DNA of 64,000 bases from Sphingomonas koreensis (GTDB lineage: Bacteria; Pseudomonadota; Alphaproteobacteria; Sphingomonadales; Sphingomonadaceae). A program made the position numbers and the translations under genes. Below are positions 10,031 to 17,552 of the stretch, piece after piece; position 1 is the first letter of the stretch; each line of letters begins with the position of its first letter. Under the pieces are notes generated by a model. It was not told the DNA's origin, did no database searches, and saw nothing but the letters and a program-made list of their open reading frames with translations. The stretch covers positions 2,106,501 to 2,170,500 of the forward strand of contig NZ_PGEN01000001.1 in assembly GCF_002797435.1 (NCBI RefSeq). The letters run 5' to 3'.

Positions 10031-10969
10031 ATGAGCACGTCTGTCGTAAATCCCGCCCCGATCGCTGCGGCGCCTCTCGCGGCGCCCGATCTCGCGGGAC
10101 TGGAGCCCATCCAGAAGATCAAGCGCCGCTGGCCCGCATTGCTGGGCGCGGTGCTGTCGCTGCTGATGATCGCCGGGCTTGCGAACGAACTGTTCGACAA
10201 GGGCCTGACCGGCCTGTCGCAAATGGCGCCGAGCAGCTGGGTCTTCTACCTGTTCTTCGCGCTCTTCTATCTCGGCCCGCCGACCTTCGATTATGTGATC
10301 TTCCGCAAGCTGTGGAAGATCCCCGCCTCGGGCATGGTCGCTCTGCACCGCAAGCGCATCGCGAACGAGGTTGTGCTCGGCTATTCGGGCGAGGCCTATT
10401 TCTACGCCTGGGCGCGTCAGCGCACCCAGATGGTGGCAGCCCCGTTCGGCGCGGTGAAGGACGTGTCGATTCTCTCGGCGATCGCCGGCAACGCCATCAC
10501 GCTGGCGATGCTCGCGCTCGCGCTGCCGCTCGCCACCGAATTGCTGACCCCGGCGCAGTTCAACACCGCGCTCGCCTCGATCGCGATCATGATCGGCATG
10601 TCGGTCCCCTTCCTGATCTTCTCGAAGCGCGTCTTCTCGCTGCGGAAGAATACGCTCTGGTGGATCTTCGGCATCCATTCGCTGCGTCTGGTGGTGGGCT
10701 CGATCCTGATCGCCCTGGCCTGGCATTTCGCGATGCCCGATGTGTCGATCGGCATGTGGCTGATCCTGGCCGCGGCCCGCATGCTGGTGTCGCGCCTGCC
10801 CTTCGTGCCCAACAAGGATCTTCTTTTCGCCAACTTCGCGATCATACTGATCGGGCAGGGTCAGGCCCTGTCGGAGCTGCTCGCCTTCACGGCGGCGCTC
10901 ACCCTGCTGGTCCATGTCGTGCTCTTCGCCGGCTTCGGGCTGCTGGGACTGATCAGGAAGGATATATGA
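10031..10969 (+). CDS. polytopic inner-membrane protein, unassigned
   Basis: A 312-residue protein with about eight hydrophobic segments, beginning near residue 38 (PALLGAVLSLLMIAGLANEL). Loops carry LGPPTFDYVIFRKLWKIP, EVVLGYSGEAYFYAWARQRT and a basic cytosolic RKNTLWW. The overall layout recalls flippase-like lysylphosphatidylglycerol-synthase membrane domains, but no diagnostic motif was recognised. The ATG at 10031 (GGAGCGG upstream) was preferred to an in-frame TTG at 9995. Its stop overlaps the DUF2141 gene, and a GT4 gene follows, so a role in an envelope lipid or glycan is a reasonable but unproven inference. Confidence 0.7.
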   Translation: MSTSVVNPAPIAAAPLAAPDLAGLEPIQKIKRRWPALLGAVLSLLMIAGLANELFDKGLTGLSQMAPSSWVFYLFFALFYLGPPTFDYVIFRKLWKIPASGMVALHRKRIANEVVLGYSGEAYFYAWARQRTQMVAAPFGAVKDVSILSAIAGNAITLAMLALALPLATELLTPAQFNTALASIAIMIGMSVPFLIFSKRVFSLRKNTLWWIFGIHSLRLVVGSILIALAWHFAMPDVSIGMWLILAAARMLVSRLPFVPNKDLLFANFAIILIGQGQALSELLAFTAALTLLVHVVLFAGFGLLGLIRKDI

Positions 10970-11490
10970 CCATTCGTTTCGCCGCCCCGCTTCTCGCCGC
11001 CGTTGCAATGCCGATCTCTCCCGCCGCCGCGCAGTTGCTGGAGGGCTCTGCGGCCATGTGCAACGGATCGAGCCCGTCGGTGCGCGTGAACATCACCGGC
11101 CTCAAGGATCGCAGCGGACGGCTCAAGCTCGAACTCTATCCGGCGACCGAGGACGATTTCCTGAAGGACGACACCAAGCTGAAGAACGAAGGCAAGTTCT
11201 TCGCCCGGCTGTGGACACAGACGCCGCAGGCAGGGGCGGTCTCGCTGTGCATCCGCGCGCCGCGCCCGGGCCGCTACGCGCTGCTGTTCACCCACGACCG
11301 CGACGGCAAGAACAAGTTCAATTTCTGGAAGGACGGCGCCGGCTTCGCCAGCAACCGCAAGCTCGGCCGCAGCCGTCCGCAGCTCAAGGAAGCGGTCATC
11401 AATGTGGGGGCCGGCGTGACGACGATCGCGATCCACGCCCAGTATCTGCGCGGCCTTTCGGGCTTCGCGCCCTATGATCCGAACGATTGA
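10966..11490 (+). CDS. exported DUF2141 domain protein
   Basis: A 174-residue secreted protein with signal peptide MTIRFAAPLLAAVAMPISPAAAQ and one DUF2141 domain. The domain reads VRVNITGLKDRSGRLKLELY, an FLKDD stretch, a CIRAPRPGRYALLFTHDRDG strand and KFNFWKDGAGFASN. DUF2141 proteins are predicted periplasmic or surface beta-sandwiches without a known biochemical role. The ATG overlaps the upstream membrane-protein stop, and the gene precedes a GT4 gene, so all three are probably cotranscribed. Confidence 0.85.
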   Translation: MTIRFAAPLLAAVAMPISPAAAQLLEGSAAMCNGSSPSVRVNITGLKDRSGRLKLELYPATEDDFLKDDTKLKNEGKFFARLWTQTPQAGAVSLCIRAPRPGRYALLFTHDRDGKNKFNFWKDGAGFASNRKLGRSRPQLKEAVINVGAGVTTIAIHAQYLRGLSGFAPYDPND

Positions 11491-11498
11491 AGCGCGCG

Positions 11499-12692
11499 AT
11501 GCGGATCATCGACGTCAACGAATATTATTCGCCCACCGGCGGCGGCGTGCGGACCTATCTCGACCGCAAGATGCGCATCCTGGCCGAGCTCGGCCATGAG
11601 CTGATCGTCATCGCCCCGTTCGAAGAGGACCGGATCGAGGATCGCCCGGATGGCGGGCGCATCTACTGGGTCAAGGCACCGCCGCTGATCGTCGACCGCA
11701 ACTACTGGCTGTTCAAGGACATGGCACCGGTCATCCAGCTGCTCGATCAGCTGAAACCCGACGTCGTCGAGAACAGCTCGCCCTGGCGCCCGGCCTGGGG
11801 CGTCGGCAACTGGCAGGGCGACGCGCTCAAGGTCTTTTTCGCGCACAACGACAATATCGGCGCCTATCCGCAGCGCTGGCTGGCGCCCTTTGCCAGCCCC
11901 GACCGGATCGAGCAGATGTTCGGTTGGTACACGCGCTACATGAACAAGTTTCTCGAGGGCTATGACGCCTTCGTGACCAACGGTCCGGCGCTCGCGAAAC
12001 GCTATCGCCGCCGCGGCATCCATGTTGATGCGGCGATGCCGCTCGGCATCGATCGCAACCATTTCTCGCCCGGGCTGCGCGACGAGGAGCTGCGTGCATC
12101 GATGCTCGCACAGCTCGATCTGCCGCCAGAGGGGCATTTGCTCATCGGGCTCGGACGCCACCACAAGGAGAAACGCTGGCCGGTGGTGATCGACGCGGTC
12201 GAGCGCGCAGGCGCGCAGATGCCGGTCGGCCTCATGCTGCTCGGCGACGGCCCGCAACGCTCCGCACTCGAACGCCAGATCGCCGGCAACACCCATATCC
12301 GGCTGTTCCGTCCGGTCTATGACCGCGAGCGGTTCAGCCGCATCCTGGCCAGCGCCGATGCGCTGATCCACGGATCGGATCAGGAACCGTTCGGGCTGGT
12401 CGCGTCCGAAGCGCTCGCCTCGGGCCTGCCGCTGATCGTCCCCAATGACGGCGGCTGCGCCGAGGTCGCCGATCCGCTGTTCGCCGAAACCTATCAGGGC
12501 GGCGATTCGAAATCGGCAGCGGCAGCGATCCGGCGGCTGTTCGCGCGCGAGCCTGCCATCTTGCGCGCCGCAGCGCGGCACGCGGCGGGACAGGTCCTGT
12601 CCGACCGCGACCATGCGATCGCGCTGGTGGATCTCTATTCCGAGCTGATCGCCGAGCGTGCCGGCGGGGTTGCGCGCCGCCAGAGGGTGTAG
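11499..12692 (+). CDS. glycosyltransferase family 4
   Basis: GT-B glycosyltransferase of 397 residues. The N terminus MRIIDVNEYYSPTGGGVRTY contains the glycine-rich loop expected of the acceptor domain. The donor domain has LIGLGRHHKEKRWPVVIDAV, LLGDGPQRSALE and GSDQEPFGLVASEALASGLP, with the GT4 E-x7-E glutamates. A TTG at 11487 overlapping the upstream stop is possible, but the ATG at 11499 begins exactly at the conserved first strand. Third gene of the membrane-protein/DUF2141/GT4 operon. Sugar and acceptor unknown. Confidence 0.86.
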   Translation: MRIIDVNEYYSPTGGGVRTYLDRKMRILAELGHELIVIAPFEEDRIEDRPDGGRIYWVKAPPLIVDRNYWLFKDMAPVIQLLDQLKPDVVENSSPWRPAWGVGNWQGDALKVFFAHNDNIGAYPQRWLAPFASPDRIEQMFGWYTRYMNKFLEGYDAFVTNGPALAKRYRRRGIHVDAAMPLGIDRNHFSPGLRDEELRASMLAQLDLPPEGHLLIGLGRHHKEKRWPVVIDAVERAGAQMPVGLMLLGDGPQRSALERQIAGNTHIRLFRPVYDRERFSRILASADALIHGSDQEPFGLVASEALASGLPLIVPNDGGCAEVADPLFAETYQGGDSKSAAAAIRRLFAREPAILRAAARHAAGQVLSDRDHAIALVDLYSELIAERAGGVARRQRV

Positions 12693-12698
12693 CGCCCG

Positions 12699-14117
12699 CT
12701 ACCGGCGCAGGCGGTAGACCTTCACCTCGCCATTGCCGAGCTTGACGACCTCCGGTGCGTCATAGTCGCGGCGGACGATCTCCTCGACATAAGCTCGGAT
12801 ATCGAGCGTTTCGACGCGATAGGGCGGACTGATCACGATCACCTCGGGACGCTGCGCGATGATGCGCTTGACCTCGGTCCATTGGTCGACGCCCATCGCG
12901 CCATTCTCGCGCGGGCGGATCAGGAAGGACGGGAAGATATAGGCGGTGAGCCGGCAGCGCTCCGTCAGCGTGTAGAGCATCGTGTGCCCCGAATAGACGT
13001 AGAGGCAACCCGGCCCGCTGCCGACTGCTTCGATCAGGCGCGCAAACTCGGCCGGTGTCCCGCGATTGATCCGCTCCAGCCCGACCTTGACTTGGCCGCC
13101 AATCGCGGCGGCAAGCAGGATCACGACCGTCCACTTGCGGTGAACCGCCATGAACCCGGCCGCGCATGCCGCCGCCGGCACCACGACCGGTAGCCCGTAA
13201 TGCTCGTACCAGGTGCCGAAGACGAGCACGCCGAACGCCGATGCCAGCAGCCACAGCAGCAGGAAGGTGCGCAGGTCCGGCTCGGCCTCGCGCCGCTTGC
13301 GCCAGCTCATCAGGCCGAGCGCGACGAGCGGCGCCAGCACGCCGACGAGCACGCCCAGATTCTCCAGCGCCTCGCCGATCGGGTTGGGCTTGCGCGCGAA
13401 GATCGCCATGAAGTTGGCGAAGAAGAATGCGTCGAAGGCGCCGATCCAGGCGTACCACGCCATCACCAGCGCGGTGGGCACGAGCGCGATAGCGACCAGC
13501 ACGCAGCCATAGACCAGCACCGAGCGGAGACTGCGCGTCGCCTTCCACTCGACGAACATCAGCCAGAGGCCGATGAAGATCCCCTCGAACACCACCGAAT
13601 ATTTGACCTGAAGCGCCAGCCCGATCAGCAGCATCGCCCACATGCCGCGCCGCCAGGCATGCCCGTCGGCGCGCGGGCGGCTGGCGAGCAGCGCGGCGCA
13701 GGCCATCAGCAGGTTGTAGAAGACGGGCGATTGCCCGCCCACGCCACCCAGCAGGTTGAGCCACAGGATATAGGCGATCGCGGCCCAGATCGCGCCCTTC
13801 TGCCATTGCGCCAGATCGGCGAAGCGGGCCACGATCCATGCGGTCGCAACCGCCGCGGCCAGCGCCATCAGCTGATACGCCCAGACCCCGGCCATGCCCG
13901 GCAGAAGGGCCGCCGGCATGAACAGCAGGAACAGCCCGACCGGCTTGCGGTCCCAAAGATCCACAAAGGGTACCGCGCCGGACCACATCGCGTGCGCGAC
14001 CGAGAAATAGAATTGCTCGTCAACCTGGACGATCGGATTGCCGAGCGCGAGCGCACGCGCCGCAACGGCAACCAGCACGATCAGCGCCAGGCGGCGCGTG
14101 TTAGCCGATGTGATCAT
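12699..14117 (-). CDS. membrane glycosyltransferase, GT39/ArnT-like
   Basis: A 472-residue polytopic protein. The N-terminal loop carries NPIVQVDEQFYFSVAHAMW and a WDRKPVG motif, matching the D-E-x-x-Y and K-P layout of lipid-phosphate-sugar-dependent transferases of the PMT/ArnT superfamily. Roughly ten to twelve membrane helices precede a C-terminal soluble segment of about 120 residues with an SGHTMLYTLTERCR loop. Such enzymes use polyprenyl-phosphate sugars to modify lipids or proteins at the periplasmic face. It faces the GT4 gene and shares the glycan-cluster context. Acceptor unknown. Confidence 0.78.
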   Translation of the reverse strand: MITSANTRRLALIVLVAVAARALALGNPIVQVDEQFYFSVAHAMWSGAVPFVDLWDRKPVGLFLLFMPAALLPGMAGVWAYQLMALAAAVATAWIVARFADLAQWQKGAIWAAIAYILWLNLLGGVGGQSPVFYNLLMACAALLASRPRADGHAWRRGMWAMLLIGLALQVKYSVVFEGIFIGLWLMFVEWKATRSLRSVLVYGCVLVAIALVPTALVMAWYAWIGAFDAFFFANFMAIFARKPNPIGEALENLGVLVGVLAPLVALGLMSWRKRREAEPDLRTFLLLWLLASAFGVLVFGTWYEHYGLPVVVPAAACAAGFMAVHRKWTVVILLAAAIGGQVKVGLERINRGTPAEFARLIEAVGSGPGCLYVYSGHTMLYTLTERCRLTAYIFPSFLIRPRENGAMGVDQWTEVKRIIAQRPEVIVISPPYRVETLDIRAYVEEIVRRDYDAPEVVKLGNGEVKVYRLRR

Positions 14118-14169
14118 TGCGGCCCCTTAGAAGGCGCTCGAAAGCTTGTCACTTCCCGGCGCGCGCCGC

Positions 14170-15828
14170 CTATACCCGGTTCGGGTAGACGGGTACGATA
14201 TCGACCGGGATCGCCTTCATCGACGCGATCACGGCGCGGGCATTGTCGTCGAGCACCGCCCATTTCGCCATGAACGCCTTGACCCCGTCATAGTCGCCAT
14301 TGCCCTGGAGCACGATCATGTCGCGCAGCAGATCGCGCAGCCCCAGCTCGAACCGGGCATCGTCGATCCGGTAGCGGCCGGCCTTGGCGTCCCAGACGAA
14401 CGCGCCCTTGGCCTTCAAATACCCGTACTGCATCGCGGCACCCTTGCCATGCGCTTCCTCGATCCCGAAGCGCATGGCGCGGAAGGTGCCGGCAAGATAG
14501 GTGGCGAACAGCTGCGACTTCTCCGACGCGGGCAGCTCGCCCTTCTGCATCATGAACAGGATGTTCCACGCGCCCATCACGTCGGCCTTGGCTTCCTCCA
14601 GCCCCGACGCCTGGTCCTTGAGCGCCTCGCTCACCGTGGTGCGCTTGCCGTCCACGACGATCGTCCCCGGCCCGAGGCTGTGCGACAGTTCGTGGAACAG
14701 CGTTTCGAGCTGCATGTACTTCTTGGCGACCAGGCTCGCCTGATCGGGCACCAGCACCAGCGGCGCCATCGGGCTCAGGATCCGCTCGTACTTGGCGCCG
14801 AGCACGTTGGAGAGGATCACCTTCTTCGCGCCCTTGGCCTCGCGCACGCGCTCGTCATTGGGCAGGTTGAAGGCGATGGTCTGGACGCCCGGGACATTGT
14901 CGCCGCCGCCGCGGATCTGCTCGGCCACCGCGATCGGGCTCTCGAAGCCGCGCTGGAAATTCTTGTACTTGGCCGGGACCGGGAGGTTCCCTTCCATGTC
15001 GCGCAGATAGCGCTTGTACTTGGCGAGCGCCGCCGACTCGGCCGGGTCCTTGAGCGTAACGAAGCTCTCGAACGCGGTCTTCTGGCCGTGGAGCCGGTCG
15101 GTATAGACCTCATATGGGCCGATCGCGACCTCGATCGGGGTGCCCTCAAGGTCCATCCACGCCAGTTCGGACTGGAAATAGTCGTCGGTCAGGAACGCCC
15201 TGGCGCGCAGCGTCAGAAACTTCTTGAGGCTGGCGTTGGTGGTGATCGCCGCGGCCTGATCGAGCAGCTTCGCCGCCTGGGTCAGCTCGGTCTTGTACGC
15301 GACCGAATAGGGGATCGCCTTGAGCTTCACGCCGTCGCGGACGACGACGGTATAGGGGCTGGTCAGCGCGGTCTTCTCGCCCGGATTCTTGGCGAGATAG
15401 GCGTCGAATTCCTCACGCGTCAGATCGGCGGGATAGAAGCCCGCGCCCTCCGGCATCCTGGCGCCGCCGCCGAAGGGGTGAAGGTCCGCCACCTCGTCCC
15501 ACGGGCCGAAATTGCGGTCGTACATCTCCAGCTTGAGCGCATCGCCCTGCTTCTCGATCCCCGCACGCGTCGCCTGCCAGTTCGCGTCGCGCTGAGCACG
15601 ATAGATGGTCGACATGATATCCGACGCCTGGATCAGCAGATTGACCACCTGCCGCTCCTCATCGGTGAGGAAGCTGGTGTCCGGCTTCATCTCGATCACC
15701 GCGAGCTTCGCCTTCTGCGCGGCGAGGTCGTAGCTTTCGGCAGCGGCGCTGGCGTCATTCCCAGCGGACGGCGTCTGATTGCAGGCGGCAGTGGCGAGAA
15801 GCAGCGCGGCGAGGGCGGTCTTGCGCAT
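14170..15828 (-). CDS. M49-like zinc metallopeptidase lipoprotein (DPP III-related)
   Basis: A 552-residue exported protein. The signal peptide MRKTALAALLLATAAC ends in a lipobox with Cys16, so it is probably a lipoprotein. The zinc site is LFHELSHSLGPG plus EEAKADVMGAWN. The second motif matches the EExxAD helix of dipeptidyl-peptidase III relatives. Unlike classical DPP III, whose zinc motif is HExxxH, this one reads HELSH (HExxH), marking a divergent subgroup. Substrate unknown, presumably peptides in the periplasm. It is divergent from the PhoD gene with about 107 bases between the starts. Confidence 0.72.
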   Translation of the reverse strand: MRKTALAALLLATAACNQTPSAGNDASAAAESYDLAAQKAKLAVIEMKPDTSFLTDEERQVVNLLIQASDIMSTIYRAQRDANWQATRAGIEKQGDALKLEMYDRNFGPWDEVADLHPFGGGARMPEGAGFYPADLTREEFDAYLAKNPGEKTALTSPYTVVVRDGVKLKAIPYSVAYKTELTQAAKLLDQAAAITTNASLKKFLTLRARAFLTDDYFQSELAWMDLEGTPIEVAIGPYEVYTDRLHGQKTAFESFVTLKDPAESAALAKYKRYLRDMEGNLPVPAKYKNFQRGFESPIAVAEQIRGGGDNVPGVQTIAFNLPNDERVREAKGAKKVILSNVLGAKYERILSPMAPLVLVPDQASLVAKKYMQLETLFHELSHSLGPGTIVVDGKRTTVSEALKDQASGLEEAKADVMGAWNILFMMQKGELPASEKSQLFATYLAGTFRAMRFGIEEAHGKGAAMQYGYLKAKGAFVWDAKAGRYRIDDARFELGLRDLLRDMIVLQGNGDYDGVKAFMAKWAVLDDNARAVIASMKAIPVDIVPVYPNRV

Positions 15829-15935
15829 CGGTAACTCCGGAAACCTGTCGGTTGCGGCCCGCTCTAGACCTGTCAGGATCGGCTGTCACGAACCCGCCAT
15901 ATGCACGGGCCAGGGACGCGGAAGGGAGACCCGAC

Positions 15936-17552
15936 ATGACCATCCGTATCGATCGCCGTTCACTGATCCTCACCGGCACGTTGGGCCTTGGCGCCTATGC
16001 CATCCCGGGCTTCGCGCAAACGGCGGCCGCGGACGGCTTCACGCACAATGTCGCGAGCGGCGAGCCCGGCGCGACCTCGATGCTGCTCTGGACCCGCTAT
16101 GCCGGCAGGGGCGATTCGGCGAAGCTCAGGGTCGAGGTCTCCGAGAGCGCTGACTTCGCCAAGGTGGTGGCGGGCGGCGAGGCGATCACCGGGCCGTGGC
16201 GCGACTGGACGGTCAAGATCGTCGTGACCGGCCTCAAGCCCGCAACCCGCTACCATTATCGCTTCGTCGCACCCGACGGCAGCGCCTCCCCGCTCGGGCG
16301 GACGCGGACGCTGCCCGAGGGCAATGCGGCGCGCTTCGGTATAGCCATCTTCTCCTGCTCGAACATCGGCTTCGGCTATTTCAACGCCTATGCCCATGCC
16401 GCGGCGCGCGACGACATCGACCTGGCCGTGCACCTCGGCGACTATATCTACGAGTATCCGCACGGCTATTACCCGTCGGCGGACCAGGCCGTGACGAGCC
16501 GCCTTCCGCTGCCGGCGACCGAAATCGTCCACCTCGCCGACTATCGCCTGCGCTACGCCAGCTACCGCGCCGATCCCGATCTGCAGGCGCTGCACGCGGC
16601 CAAGCCGATGCTGATCCAGTGGGACGACCATGAGTCGGCGAACGACAGCTGGGAAGGCGGCGCGCAGAATCACAATTCCGACAAGGAAGGCGACTGGAAC
16701 GCGCGCCGCGCCGCCGCGATGCAGGCATGGCGCGAATGGATGCCGGTCTCCGACGAGCCGTGGAAGGCCTATGAGATCGGTACCCTCGCCACGCTGTTCC
16801 GGACCGAGACCCGGCTGCTCGGGCGGACCAGACCCTATAGCGCCGCGCCCTTCCTGATGGCGGACGATCCGCTCGCGGCGCTGAAGGCGTTCCGCGACGG
16901 CGCGTGGCAGGACCCGGCGATGACGATGATGGGCTGGGAGCAGGAGGCGTGGATCGCCGCCGAGCTCAAGCGATCGGTCCGCGCCGGCACGCGCTGGCAG
17001 GTGGCCGGGTTCGGCACGATCATGGGCCGGCAGGTCGCGCCGAAGCAGGCGATGGACTGGCTCAAGCCCGACGCGCCCGAAATCGCCAAACGCTATGTGA
17101 AGGCGGGCGTCACCCTCGCTGCGCTCGGCCTGCCGACCAACCTCGACAATTGGGGCGGCTATCCCGCCGCCCGCGCACGCTTCCTCAAGTCCGCGCAGGC
17201 AGCCAACGCCAACCTCGTCGTGCTCTCCGGCGACAGCCACAACGCCTGGGCCTATGACCTGGCGCAGGATGGCAGGCCCGCGGGGGTCGAGTTCGCCGGC
17301 CATGCGGTGACCTCGCCCGGCTATGAAAGCTCCACCGCGGCGGACCCCAAGGCGATCGCCCGCGCGCTGGTCGAGACCAATGCCGAGCTCAAATGGTGCG
17401 ACACCTCGCGCCGCGGCTATATGGCGCTGACGCTGACGCCCGATCAGGTGCGCAACGACTGGCTGTTCGCCGACACGATCCGCCAGCGCACGCCCGCGGC
17501 GAGCATCGGCCACAGCGCGACGGTGCGCCGCGGCCGCAATGTGATGGCCTAG
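15936..17552 (+). CDS. phoD: alkaline phosphatase D family phosphodiesterase (Tat-exported)
   Basis: A 538-residue PhoD-type metallophosphatase. The N terminus has a twin-arginine motif (DRRSLILTGTLGLGAYA), so it is probably exported folded. An N-terminal fibronectin-like PhoD domain begins near FTHNVASGEPG. The catalytic domain contains FSCSNIG, VHLGDYIYEYPHGYYPS, LIQWDDHESANDSWEGG and VVLSGDSHNAWAYDL, supplying the Asp, Asn and His metal ligands. The ATG at 15936 with GGAAGGGAG upstream was chosen over a longer GTG form. Its TAG stop shares the CTAG palindrome with the convergent pepN stop. Confidence 0.9.
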   Translation: MTIRIDRRSLILTGTLGLGAYAIPGFAQTAAADGFTHNVASGEPGATSMLLWTRYAGRGDSAKLRVEVSESADFAKVVAGGEAITGPWRDWTVKIVVTGLKPATRYHYRFVAPDGSASPLGRTRTLPEGNAARFGIAIFSCSNIGFGYFNAYAHAAARDDIDLAVHLGDYIYEYPHGYYPSADQAVTSRLPLPATEIVHLADYRLRYASYRADPDLQALHAAKPMLIQWDDHESANDSWEGGAQNHNSDKEGDWNARRAAAMQAWREWMPVSDEPWKAYEIGTLATLFRTETRLLGRTRPYSAAPFLMADDPLAALKAFRDGAWQDPAMTMMGWEQEAWIAAELKRSVRAGTRWQVAGFGTIMGRQVAPKQAMDWLKPDAPEIAKRYVKAGVTLAALGLPTNLDNWGGYPAARARFLKSAQAANANLVVLSGDSHNAWAYDLAQDGRPAGVEFAGHAVTSPGYESSTAADPKAIARALVETNAELKWCDTSRRGYMALTLTPDQVRNDWLFADTIRQRTPAASIGHSATVRRGRNVMA

